From: Shinella sp. WSJ-2
GTDB lineage: Bacteria; Pseudomonadota; Alphaproteobacteria; Rhizobiales; Rhizobiaceae
NCBI RefSeq assembly: GCF_003432075.1
Contig: NZ_QWBU01000017.1
Location: 1-63,572, forward strand
Reading direction: 5' to 3'
DNA length: 63,572 nt
Position numbers and translations under genes: made by a program
Notes under the pieces: model-generated
What the model saw: the letters and a program-made list of their open reading frames with translations, nothing else
Told to the model about the DNA's origin: nothing
Databases searched by the model: none
Shown here: positions 43,974 to 51,831 of the stretch, one piece after another
Position numbering within the stretch: the first letter of the stretch is position 1
How the letters are laid out: every line of letters starts with the position of its first letter

Positions 43974-44741
43974 ATGTCCAAAGCCCAGACATCCATCCTG
44001 ATATCCGGCGCGGCCTCCGGAATCGGGCGGGCCACCGCGATTTGTCTGGCCAAAGAGGGGGTGGCGCTCACCCTGTTCGATCGCAACGCGTCGGCGATGG
44101 CGGAGGTGGAAAGCGCGTGCCGAAACCGGGGAGCGGCGGTCATCGCGTCGGCAGGTGACGCCTCCCTGGATACCGATGTCGCCGCTGCCGTCAGCCGGGC
44201 CGTCAAAGCACATGGCTTTCTTTCCGGTGTGGTCGCCGCAGCCGGTATCGCGCGGAAAGGTGATGTTACGACACTGACCGACGAGACCTGGGAGATCACG
44301 CTGGCTGTGAATCTTACCGGTCCCTTCCTGTTGGCACGACATGCGGTTCCGCACCTGTTGCGCAATCCGTCCTCCGCCTTTGTCGCGGTCAGTTCGGACT
44401 CGGGCGTGCGCGGCTCACGCGGTTATGCCGCCTACAGCGCATCCAAACATGGCGTGGTTGGCCTGATCCGCTGCATGGCGCTCGATCATGGACCCCAGGG
44501 CCTTCGTAGCAATGTCGTCTGCCCGAGTTTCGTCGACACGCCAATGGCGGATGGTCTCCTCAAGGAAAGCGGCGGTGGCTATGATCGGGCCTTCTACGAG
44601 CGCCGCGTGCCGCTCGGTCGCTTCGCCCGGCCGGACGAAGTGGCCGATGCCATCGACCACCTGCTGTCGCCGCAGGCGGGTTATGCCAACGGCATGGTCT
44701 ATATGCTGGATGGCGGCACCACGGCGGGAACGTTTGGCTGA
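43974..44741 (+). CDS. Short-chain dehydrogenase/reductase
   Basis: The 255-residue classical SDR has ISGAASGIGRAT near residue 10, catalytic Ser in AVSSDSGVRG and YSASKHG. It ends YANGMVYMLDGGTTAG. In place of NNAG it has AAAGI. A ggagg ribosome site precedes the ATG. It follows livF, consistent with early oxidation or reduction of the imported compound. It differs clearly from the SDRs at 38453 and 45465, so the three are not recent duplicates. Confidence 0.9.
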   Translation: MSKAQTSILISGAASGIGRATAICLAKEGVALTLFDRNASAMAEVESACRNRGAAVIASAGDASLDTDVAAAVSRAVKAHGFLSGVVAAAGIARKGDVTTLTDETWEITLAVNLTGPFLLARHAVPHLLRNPSSAFVAVSSDSGVRGSRGYAAYSASKHGVVGLIRCMALDHGPQGLRSNVVCPSFVDTPMADGLLKESGGGYDRAFYERRVPLGRFARPDEVADAIDHLLSPQAGYANGMVYMLDGGTTAGTFG

Positions 44742-44821
44742 GGCGGTCCGGTAAATGGGGACAACCGGTCCGGCGGAGATTGCAAACCAAGGCTGGCGTT
44801 GACTCGATGAAGTGTTTGATC

Positions 44822-44834
44822 AATTCCATCATTC
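44822..44834 (+). promoter_or_regulatory. Possible operator upstream of the XRE-cupin gene
   Basis: aattccatcattc, 26 bases before the ATG, resembles aatttcatgcattc upstream of the Liv binding protein (39306) and aatttcatgtatcg at the hydratase promoter (32623). This could mark autoregulation and a shared regulon. Confidence 0.3.
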
Positions 44835-44859
44835 AAGTGAATTTATCAGGTTATGTTCG

Positions 44860-45444
44860 ATGTCCAATTCCGTTTTCGAAGCCCCGACGCCCGATCATGT
44901 GGGTAAGACGCTGCGTGAGCTCCGGCGCTCTCGCCGCATTACCATTCAGCAGCTTGCAGAGGGGCTGAATCGTTCCACGGGTTATGTCAGTCAGCTCGAA
45001 CGCGGCCTGTCGCAGCCGACACTGAAGGACCTCTACGCCGCCTGTACGATCTTCGGCGTGCCGATGAGCTGGTTTGTCGATCTGGAAGAGAAGCAGCCGG
45101 ACGCGGAGCGCGAAAAGGATATCGTCGTTCGCAGCGGCCAACGCCGCTTCATGCTGCATCGGGGTGCACGAACGGAACTCCTGACGCCGCAGCTCGATTC
45201 CGATGTCGAATTCATGATGTCGACCTTTGAGCCCGGCCTTGAGACGGAACCCAAGAACGTGCCAACGTCGGGCGCTGAATACGGCTACATCCTCAAGGGG
45301 CGTTTGGAGCTTTGGGTGGATGAAGAAAAATTCGAGCTCGTCGAGGGCGACAGCTACCGCTTCAATCGCTCGTCGACCTACCGCTCACACAATCCCTCGA
45401 AGACCGAACCGACCATCATCATCTGGGTCGGCGTTTACAAATAG
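44860..45444 (+). CDS. XRE-family regulator with cupin domain
   Basis: The 194-residue protein has an N-terminal lambda-repressor-type helix-turn-helix at about residues 16-70 (ITIQQLAEGLNRSTGYVSQLERGLSQPTL). Its C-terminal cupin (residues about 110-190) has GAEYGYILKGRLELWVDEEKFELVEGDSYRF and a YRSHNP segment. Such HipB/PuuR-like proteins sense small molecules and control uptake and catabolic genes. It lies between two SDR genes at the end of the Liv-type cluster and is the second candidate controller of the island besides IclR. The ATG at 44860 gives a standard N-terminus. Confidence 0.9.
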   Translation: MSNSVFEAPTPDHVGKTLRELRRSRRITIQQLAEGLNRSTGYVSQLERGLSQPTLKDLYAACTIFGVPMSWFVDLEEKQPDAEREKDIVVRSGQRRFMLHRGARTELLTPQLDSDVEFMMSTFEPGLETEPKNVPTSGAEYGYILKGRLELWVDEEKFELVEGDSYRFNRSSTYRSHNPSKTEPTIIIWVGVYK

Positions 45445-45464
45445 ATCACGGCAGGCATAAACGC

Positions 45465-46229
45465 ATGGCGTCGCCCCTTTTTGATCCCGCGGCATTTTCG
45501 AGCAAGGTTGCCTTCATTTCAGGCGCCGCTTCGGGTATCGGCGCTGCGACCGCCCGCAGACTAGCCGATCTCGGTGCAAAGCTCGTTCTCGTGGATCGGG
45601 ATAGGATACGGCTGGACGCCTTTGCCAAAACGCTCCCATCGGAGACCGTGCTGGCGGTCGAGGTCGACGTCACGGCGATCGCCAGTGTGGAAGAGGCGAT
45701 CAAGCGGGGTGTCGACACGTTCGGCGGCCTCGATCTCGCCGTCAATTCCGCCGGCATCGACCTGCCGCGCTGCGAGACCGCGTCTTATCCGGCCGAGCAA
45801 TGGGACAGGATCATTGCGGTCAACCTGACCGGCGTGTTCAACGCGGTGCGGCATCAGATTCCGGCCATGCTGGCGCGTGGCGGCGGATCCATCGTCAATG
45901 TCTCTTCCATCATGGGGTTTCGCGGTTTTCCCGGACAACCGGCCTATACGGCCGCCAAACACGGTGTCATCGGCTTCACCAAGGCGGCCGCTCTGGACCA
46001 TGCGGCGCACGGCATTCGCATCAACGCCGTTGCGCCGGGCTTCATCGACACGCCGTTGCTCGGCCATCTTAGCGATGAAAAGCGCAACGCTGCAGCCGCA
46101 CTACACCCGATGCAGCGGGTTGGACAGGCAGACGAGATCACCAATGTCATTCTCTTCCTGCTCTCGGATGCTGCGTCTTTCGTCACGGGCGCGTGCTTTG
46201 AAGCCGATGGTGGGTATCTGGCGAAATGA
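45465..46229 (+). CDS. Short-chain dehydrogenase/reductase
   Basis: The 254-residue classical SDR has ISGAASGIGAATARRL near residue 20, LVDRDR after the second strand (NAD preference), NSAGIDLPR, SSIMGFRG and catalytic YTAAKHG. It ends TGACFEADGGYLAK. It is separated from the XRE-cupin gene by 20 bases, so the regulator may be co-transcribed with it. It is the last gene of the catabolic island; about 250 bases of apparently non-coding DNA follow before the amide operon promoter. Confidence 0.9.
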   Translation: MASPLFDPAAFSSKVAFISGAASGIGAATARRLADLGAKLVLVDRDRIRLDAFAKTLPSETVLAVEVDVTAIASVEEAIKRGVDTFGGLDLAVNSAGIDLPRCETASYPAEQWDRIIAVNLTGVFNAVRHQIPAMLARGGGSIVNVSSIMGFRGFPGQPAYTAAKHGVIGFTKAAALDHAAHGIRINAVAPGFIDTPLLGHLSDEKRNAAAALHPMQRVGQADEITNVILFLLSDAASFVTGACFEADGGYLAK

Positions 46230-46483
46230 TTGTCATGGGCTTATTCCGGGATATGCCAAAGGCAGAGACGACACGCTTCTCTAGGATATCATAGCTCTCA
46301 TTCGTGCGGGCCATACTCCGCGTCCACAGAGCGGGGAATGAACGATGGATGCCACACCATCTTTGGCGCCGGCCTTACCGCGGTGATTTGGCAGTCCGCC
46401 AAGGCTTCTTGGTTCTCGGAGATCTCAGTGACGAGAATGGCTTACGTCGGCCATTGCGCACCTCAAGCTGCCGGCTGGGGTTC
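46230..46483. other. Intergenic spacer before the amide operon
   Basis: No gene was recognised. One frame contains the short stretch RQRRHASLGYHS, similar to the C-terminus of IS3 transposases, but nothing around it supports an insertion sequence. Confidence 0.45.
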
Positions 46484-46510
46484 TTGACAAAGGCTGACCG
46501 AGCGTATTTC
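46484..46510 (+). promoter_or_regulatory. Promoter of the amide-responsive operon
   Basis: ttgaca at 46484-46489 followed by tatttc at 46505-46510 (15-base spacer). Transcription would start near 46518 and produce a leader of about 120 bases before amiC. Confidence 0.5.
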
Positions 46511-46525
46511 AATCCATCCAATATG

Positions 46526-46582
46526 CGGGACAGTTATCCCGACATCTCACATGACTTCGTTTGTCGAAGGGCAGTAGCGCCC
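46526..46582 (+). promoter_or_regulatory. Leader hairpins, candidate ANTAR antiterminator RNA
   Basis: Two hairpins with six-base loops are visible. P1: cggga-CAGTTA-tcccg (46526-46541). P2: gggc-AGTAGC-gccc (46569-46582). Between them lies cttcg-tttgt-cgaag (46555-46569). The right arm of P2 is the first four bases of the terminator stem, so P2 and terminator exclude each other. Paired hexaloops just before a terminator are the hallmark of ANTAR-controlled leaders. The known A1/G4 loop rule is not cleanly met. Confidence 0.55.
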
Positions 46583-46628
46583 ACAGCGGCCCGGTTTCCG
46601 GGGCTTCCCGCTGTGGGCTTTTCGTTTT
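46579..46628 (+). terminator. Intrinsic terminator in the amiC leader
   Basis: An 11-bp perfect stem gcccacagcgg (46579-46589) / ccgctgtgggc (46608-46618), an inner stem cccgg-ttt-ccggg and the T-rich tail ttttcgtttt (46619-46628). It ends eight bases before the amiC ATG, so it must be relieved for the operon to be expressed. Confidence 0.85.
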
Positions 46629-46636
46629 GGTGGCTG

Positions 46637-47773
46637 ATGCAGGAAAGCGTGAAGATCGGCATCCTCTATTCGACCTCCGGACCCTATGGGGCGATGGGGC
46701 GGGATGCGCATGCCGGCGCGGAATTCGCCTTTCACGATTATCGCGCCCGCGGAGGATCCGAGATCGAGCCTGTCTTCTTCGATCCGCGCGCCGATCTCTC
46801 GGCCTATCTGGAGGGGGCGCGCAGCCTCATCCGGGACCACGGTTGCCGCCATATCATCGGTACGATTACCTCTTCGGCGCGAAAGGAAGTCATTCCGCTC
46901 GTCGAGAAGCACGATGGCCTGCTGTGGTACATGTGCCCCTATGAGGGTTTCGAGGCGAACGAGAACGTCATCTATATCGGCGGCTGCCCCAACCAGCACC
47001 TGATCCCGCTCTTCGACTATCTCTTGCCCCGGCACGGCGCGCGGCCCTATCTCGTCGGCGCGAACTATGTTTGGGGCTGGGAGATGAACCGGCTGGCACG
47101 CGAGTTGATCCACAATGCCGGCGGCACGGTGCTCGGTGAGCGTTATCTGCCGCTGGAGGAGACCGCCGTTGCGCGCATCGTCGCCGATATCGCCGAGAAG
47201 CGGCCGAGCTTTGTGCTGAACAATCTGGTGGGGCCGTCGAGCTACGCCTTCCTTGCCGCCATGCGCGAACTGGGCGAGCGCGACCCGGCCTTTCTGCCGG
47301 AACACTGCCCGGTCGCCAGCTGCGACCTGCAGGAATGCGAACTCGGCGAAATCAGGGACGGTGCCGCTCTCGGCCAGCTTTGCGCCGCCTCCTATTTCGA
47401 TACGCTGAACACACCTGATAACAAGGCCTTCAAGGCACGGCTGACCGCCTGGAGCGGCGGCGAGCGAATCGTCTCCAGCCTTTTTGCCAGCGCCTATACG
47501 GCCGTAAGCCTGTGCATCGCCGCCATCGAGGCTGCCGGTTCCGATGCGCCGGAGCGTGTGCGCACGGAAGTTCTCGCCCGCGACTGGCCGTCGCTGTTCG
47601 GTGCCATGCGGGTGGATGCGGCGACCAATCATGCCGCACTGCCCTTTCTGCTCGGCCGCATCAATGACCGGCGCGGCTTCGACGTCATCGCCTCCGCCCC
47701 GGCGCTTGCCGCCGACCCCTATTTGACGGGAGCATCCACCAAGCCTGTGCCGCGCCTGAGGGTCGTGTCATGA
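46637..47773 (+). CDS. amiC: AmiC-like amide sensor (periplasmic-binding fold, cytoplasmic)
   Basis: The 378-residue type-I binding-protein fold has no signal peptide: it starts MQESVKIGILYSTSGPYGAMG, so it should be cytoplasmic, like AmiC of Pseudomonas. Ligand-region motifs include IIGTITSSARKEVIPLVE and LVGANYVWGWEMNR. In the known system AmiC holds AmiR inactive until an amide binds. Next to it, with overlap, is an ANTAR protein. The ATG at 46637 is chosen because upstream sequence encodes the leader terminator. The name is by family; ligand range is unknown. Confidence 0.85.
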   Translation: MQESVKIGILYSTSGPYGAMGRDAHAGAEFAFHDYRARGGSEIEPVFFDPRADLSAYLEGARSLIRDHGCRHIIGTITSSARKEVIPLVEKHDGLLWYMCPYEGFEANENVIYIGGCPNQHLIPLFDYLLPRHGARPYLVGANYVWGWEMNRLARELIHNAGGTVLGERYLPLEETAVARIVADIAEKRPSFVLNNLVGPSSYAFLAAMRELGERDPAFLPEHCPVASCDLQECELGEIRDGAALGQLCAASYFDTLNTPDNKAFKARLTAWSGGERIVSSLFASAYTAVSLCIAAIEAAGSDAPERVRTEVLARDWPSLFGAMRVDAATNHAALPFLLGRINDRRGFDVIASAPALAADPYLTGASTKPVPRLRVVS

Positions 47774-48354
47774 CGACGAGGACCCCGAATTTCACCGGCT
47801 GGCGCGCCGTTATCCTCAGCGAGGCGGATGGCAACACGGATCGCCTGCGCCGCCAGCTCGGCCTGCTCGGCATAGCCGTCTCCATCCAGTGGACGCCGCT
47901 TGCGGCGTGCGACCTGCCGGATCTGGTCCTGATCGATGCCGACCGGGGCTGGGATGAGCTTCTGCCCGTTTCCGATGCCGCGCCGGCCTGCCCGGTGGTG
48001 GCGCTGCTCGGGTCGGAAGCGCCGGGCCGTATCTCCTTTGCACTGCGCCATGGTGCCGGCGCGATCATCCCAAAGCCGGTCGCGGCCTCCGCCGTCTACC
48101 CGGCGCTGGTGCTTGCCGTCTCCATCCATGCCGAGCGGATGGAAGCACAGCGTCGCATCGCCCATCTCGAAGAGCGGCTGAAGCTCAGGCCCATCGTCTT
48201 TGCCGCCATCGTTCGCCTCAAGGCCGAGCGGCATATCGATGACGAGAAGGCCTATGCCATCCTGCGTGACTGCGCCATGCGCCGCCGCATGCCCATCGAA
48301 CAGCTTGCCGCCTTCTTCCTCGGTGGTTCCGAAACCCTGCGCGAGGTTGGTTGA
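47770..48354 (+). CDS. amiR: AmiR-like ANTAR antiterminator
   Basis: The 194-residue protein has an N-terminal pseudo-receiver domain without the phospho-acceptor pattern (LVLIDADRGWDELLPV). A coiled-coil follows (HAERMEAQRRIAHLEERLK), then a C-terminal ANTAR RNA-binding domain at about residues 140-190 (AAIVRLKAERHIDDEKAYAILRDCAMRRRMPIEQLA). AmiR binds nascent leader RNA and prevents termination when released by AmiC. Its target is expected to be the leader at 46526-46628. The ATG overlaps the amiC stop and the TGA overlaps the next ATG (tgatg). Confidence 0.88.
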   Translation: MTTRTPNFTGWRAVILSEADGNTDRLRRQLGLLGIAVSIQWTPLAACDLPDLVLIDADRGWDELLPVSDAAPACPVVALLGSEAPGRISFALRHGAGAIIPKPVAASAVYPALVLAVSIHAERMEAQRRIAHLEERLKLRPIVFAAIVRLKAERHIDDEKAYAILRDCAMRRRMPIEQLAAFFLGGSETLREVG

Positions 48355-49202
48355 TGCGGGTCCTGAAGGAATTGTGCCGCCAGCCCGCTGCGGTTTTCGG
48401 TCTCGTCATCGTTCTCGCCGTCGTCTTCGCGGCCATCGCGGCTCCATGGCTTGCGCCCTATGCGCCCGATAACCAAATGTTCGATGGCCTGACGCTGGAG
48501 GGAGCGCCGATGCCGCCCGGCGAGCAGTTCGCGCTCGGCACGGATACGCTCGGCCGCGACCTGCTTTCGCGCCTGCTCTATGGCGCGCGCACCTCGCTGA
48601 TCATCGGCCTCGTCGCCAATGGCATCGCGGTCGCCATCGGTCTCTTCGTCGGCGTGACCGCCGGCTACATGCGCGGCTGGGTCGGCGGCCTCCTCATGCG
48701 CTTTACCGACCTGATGATGGCCTTTCCGGCCCTGCTGCTCGCGATCGTGCTCGCCGCCATCCTCAAACCCAGCCTGTGGATCGTCGCCATGGTCATTGCG
48801 CTGGTCAACTGGGTGCAGGTGGCGCGCATCGTCTATACGGAGACGCGCGGTCTGGTGGAGCGCGATTTCATCATGGCCGAACGGGCGCTCGGCGCCGGCA
48901 ACGCCCGCATCGTGCTGCTGCATGTCCTGCCGCATCTCCTGCCGACCGCCATCGTCTGGGGCACGCTCGGCATCGCGACGACCGTGCTGCTCGAAGCGAC
49001 ACTCTCCTTCCTCGGCATCGGCGTGCAGCCGCCGCAGCCGTCCTGGGGCAACATCATCTTCGAGAGCCAGAGCTATTTCCAGGCCGCTCCCTGGTTGGTC
49101 TTCTTCCCCGGCGCGGTGATCCTCCTGACGGCGCTCGCCTTCAACCTGGTGGGTGACGCGCTGCGCGACATCCTCGACCCGACGCAGCGGGGCCGCGGCT
49201 GA
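48354..49202 (+). CDS. Dipeptide-type ABC permease (DppC family)
   Basis: The 282-residue inner-membrane permease has an N-terminal segment QPAAVFGLVIVLAVVFAAIAAPWLAPY. GTDTLGRDLLSRLLYGARTSL is the typical OppC/DppC entrance and the EAA loop is ERALGAGNARIVLLHVLPHL, with SFLGIGVQPPQPSWG after it. It starts at the ATG overlapping the amiR stop. It precedes its dppB partner, the reverse of the common dppB-dppC order. Substrate is defined by the binding protein downstream. Confidence 0.92.
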   Translation: MRVLKELCRQPAAVFGLVIVLAVVFAAIAAPWLAPYAPDNQMFDGLTLEGAPMPPGEQFALGTDTLGRDLLSRLLYGARTSLIIGLVANGIAVAIGLFVGVTAGYMRGWVGGLLMRFTDLMMAFPALLLAIVLAAILKPSLWIVAMVIALVNWVQVARIVYTETRGLVERDFIMAERALGAGNARIVLLHVLPHLLPTAIVWGTLGIATTVLLEATLSFLGIGVQPPQPSWGNIIFESQSYFQAAPWLVFFPGAVILLTALAFNLVGDALRDILDPTQRGRG

Positions 49203-50122
49203 TGGCGACGCTGCTTGCAAAACGTCTCGTGCAATCCTGCCTGATCCTGCTCGGTGTGGCCGCCATCACCTTCGTGCTGCTCTATGCGCTGCCGGCGGAC
49301 CCCGCGCGCATGCTGGCCGGCCGCAGCGCGACGGCCCAGACGGTGGAGAACATCCGCCGCGAACTCGGCCTCGACCAGCCGCTGCTCAGCCAGTTCCTGC
49401 ACTATCTCGGCAATCTCGTTCAGGGTGATCTTGGCCGCTCCTACGCGCAGAAGACCGAGGTCGCGACGCTGATCGCCGCGCGCCTGCCGGCGACGCTGAC
49501 GCTGATGGCGGCCGGCATCTTCGTCGAGGTGCTGCTCGGCCTCACCTTCGGCATCGTCGCCGCATTGAACCGTGGCGGCGCCATCGACCGCATCGTCATG
49601 GCCTCCGCCTTCGTCGGCGTCTCGGCTCCGCAATTCGTCGTGGCCCTGCTCCTGCTCTACGTCTTTGCCGCCACGCTCGGCTGGTTTCCGATGAGCGGCT
49701 ACGGCACGGTCGCCCATGTCGTCCTGCCGGCCATGACGCTCGGCATTCTCGGGGCCGGCTGGTATGCGCGCATGGCGCGCTCGGCGATGATCGACGTCCT
49801 CAACCAGGATTTCGTCCGCACCGCCCGCGCCAAGGGCCTTTCAGGCCGTCGTGTCGTGCTGCGCCATGCGCTGCCCAATGCCATCCTGCCCATCGTCGCG
49901 ATGATCGGCATCGATATCGGCCAGTTCATGGGCGGCGTCGTGGTGGTCGAGGCCGTTTATGGCTGGCCCGGCATCGGGCAGCTCGCCTGGCAGGCGATCC
50001 AGCAGGTCGACATTCCCATCATCATGGGCGTCACGCTCACCTCCGCCTTCGCCATCATCGTCGGCAACCTCGTCGCCGACCTCATCGCGCCGATGATCGA
50101 TCCGCGCATCCGTTCGCATTGA
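49202..50122 (+). CDS. Dipeptide-type ABC permease (DppB family)
   Basis: The 306-residue permease has the OppB/DppB N-terminus (LLAKRLVQSCLILLGVAAITFVLLYALPADPARMLAG), LGRSYAQKTEV and the EAA loop RTARAKGLSGRRVVLRHALPNAILPIV. It ends in EAVYGWPGIGQLAWQAIQQVD. Its ATG shares a base with the dppC stop (tgatg), so the two channel subunits are translated together. It is followed by the binding-protein gene with a strong ribosome site. Confidence 0.92.
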   Translation: MATLLAKRLVQSCLILLGVAAITFVLLYALPADPARMLAGRSATAQTVENIRRELGLDQPLLSQFLHYLGNLVQGDLGRSYAQKTEVATLIAARLPATLTLMAAGIFVEVLLGLTFGIVAALNRGGAIDRIVMASAFVGVSAPQFVVALLLLYVFAATLGWFPMSGYGTVAHVVLPAMTLGILGAGWYARMARSAMIDVLNQDFVRTARAKGLSGRRVVLRHALPNAILPIVAMIGIDIGQFMGGVVVVEAVYGWPGIGQLAWQAIQQVDIPIIMGVTLTSAFAIIVGNLVADLIAPMIDPRIRSH

Positions 50123-50145
50123 AACCAAAAAGGGGGACTTTAAAA

Positions 50146-51762
50146 ATGTTCAATCGCTGGATTTTGACTACCACGACGGCGGCCGTGCTCGCCTTTTCTC
50201 CGCTGCTGGCCCATGCCGAAACGCCCGCCCAGGGCGGCGAGATCGTCGTGACCTACAAGGATGACATCACCACGCTCGACCCGCATATCGGTTACGACTG
50301 GGTCAACTGGTCGATGATCAAGAGCCTGTTTTCGCGCCTAATGGATTATGAGCCGGGCACCGCCAATCTCGTGCCATCGCTCGCCGAAAGTTTTGAAGTG
50401 GCGCCCGATGGCCTCACCTATACGTTCAAGCTGCGCAAGGGCGTGAAGTTCACCAATGGTCGCGAGATCGTCGCCGGCGACGTGAAATATTCCATCGAGC
50501 GCGCGGTCAACCCGAAGACGCAGGGCCCCGGCGCCGGCTTCTTCGGCGCCATCAAGGGCTTTGACGACCTGACGGGCGGCAAGTCGGAATTGCTCTCGGG
50601 CATCGAAACGCCGGACGACCAGACCGTCGTCTTCCACCTCTCGCGCCCGGATGCGACCTTCCTGCACGTCATGGCGATCAACTTCGCCTCCGTTGTGCCC
50701 AAGGAGGCCGTCGAGGCGGCGGCCGGCGATTTCGGCAAGAAGCCGGTCGGTTCCGGCTCGCTCATCCTCAAGGACTGGACGATCGGCCAGAAGCTCGTCT
50801 TCGAACGCAACCCCGATTATTTCGTCAAGGACGTGCCGCATGTCGACAAGGTGACGGTCGAGGTGGGCCAGGAGCCGCTGGTCGCGCTGCTGCGTTTGCA
50901 GAAGGGCGAGGTGGACATCGCCGGCGACGGCATTCCGCCGGCAAAGTTCCTAGAGATCAAGAATTCGCCTGAGGGTGCGGCGATGATCGTCGACGGCGAG
51001 CAGTTGCACACCGGCTACATCACGCTCAACACTAAGGTAAAACCCTTCGATGACGTGAAGGTGCGCCGGGCCGTCAACATGGCGATCAACAAGGAGCGCA
51101 TCACGCGCATCCTGAACGGTCGCGCGACGGCCGCAAACCAGATCCTGCCGCCGCTGATGCCAGGTTACGACAAGGCCTTCACCGGCTATGCCTATGACGT
51201 GGAGAAGGCCAAGGCGCTGCTCGCCGAAGCCGGCCATCCCGATGGTTTCGAAACGGTTCTCTATTCCACCAACACCGATCCGCAGCCGCGCATCGCCCAG
51301 GCGATACAGCAGGATCTCGCCGCCATCGGCATCAAGGCCGAAGTCCGCGCGCTGGCGCAAGGCAACGTGATCGCCGCCGGCGGCACGGAAGGCGAAGCGC
51401 CGATGATCTGGTCCGGCGGCATGGGCTGGATCGCCGACTTCCCGGATCCGTCCAATTTCTACGGCCCGATCCTTGGTTGCTCGGGCGCGGTCTCGGGCGG
51501 CTGGAACTGGCCGTGGTACTGCAACGAGGCGATCGATAAGCGCGCCGGCGAGGCCGATGCCATGTCCGATCCGGCCAAGGCTGCGGAGCGCCAGGCGGCT
51601 TGGGGCAAGATCTTCACGGATGTCATGGCGGATGCGCCCTGGGTGCCCGTCATCAACGAGCGCCGCGTCGTGGCAAAGTCGCTGCGCATGGGCGGGCCTG
51701 ATAATATCTACATCGATCCGACGCGTGTCATCAATTACGACGCGATCTTCGTGAAGCCCTAA
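50146..51762 (+). CDS. Extracellular solute-binding protein family 5
   Basis: The 538-residue SBP_bac_5 (DppA/OppA-like) receptor has a signal peptide ending LAHA at residue 24. Family marks are DDITTLDPHIGYDWVNWSM, LRKGVKFTNGREIVAGDVKYSIERAV and VRRAVNMAINKERI. Despite the family name, members also carry amides, amines, nickel and sugars. In this operon the ligand is probably an amide-containing compound hydrolysed by the next gene product. Start chosen at 50146 behind aaaaaggggg. A hairpin (51775-51799) separates it from the amidase gene. Confidence 0.92.
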   Translation: MFNRWILTTTTAAVLAFSPLLAHAETPAQGGEIVVTYKDDITTLDPHIGYDWVNWSMIKSLFSRLMDYEPGTANLVPSLAESFEVAPDGLTYTFKLRKGVKFTNGREIVAGDVKYSIERAVNPKTQGPGAGFFGAIKGFDDLTGGKSELLSGIETPDDQTVVFHLSRPDATFLHVMAINFASVVPKEAVEAAAGDFGKKPVGSGSLILKDWTIGQKLVFERNPDYFVKDVPHVDKVTVEVGQEPLVALLRLQKGEVDIAGDGIPPAKFLEIKNSPEGAAMIVDGEQLHTGYITLNTKVKPFDDVKVRRAVNMAINKERITRILNGRATAANQILPPLMPGYDKAFTGYAYDVEKAKALLAEAGHPDGFETVLYSTNTDPQPRIAQAIQQDLAAIGIKAEVRALAQGNVIAAGGTEGEAPMIWSGGMGWIADFPDPSNFYGPILGCSGAVSGGWNWPWYCNEAIDKRAGEADAMSDPAKAAERQAAWGKIFTDVMADAPWVPVINERRVVAKSLRMGGPDNIYIDPTRVINYDAIFVKP

Positions 51763-51774
51763 GCCTTTGATATC

Positions 51775-51799
51775 GCTCTCCCTGCTGAGCGGGGAGAGC
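51775..51799 (+). terminator. Hairpin after the binding-protein gene
   Basis: gctctccc (51775-51782) and gggagagc (51792-51799) form a perfect 8-bp stem with a 9-base loop and no T-run. It is probably an mRNA-stabilising element giving high receptor levels. Confidence 0.5.
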
Positions 51800-51831
51800 C
51801 TTCCAAGAACAACAAACGACGGGAGGCTTTC

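Noticed and set aside
46230-46330. IS3 transposase C-terminus (RQRRHASLGYHS)
   Set aside because: Only about twelve residues match, with no adjoining transposase sequence or terminal repeats.
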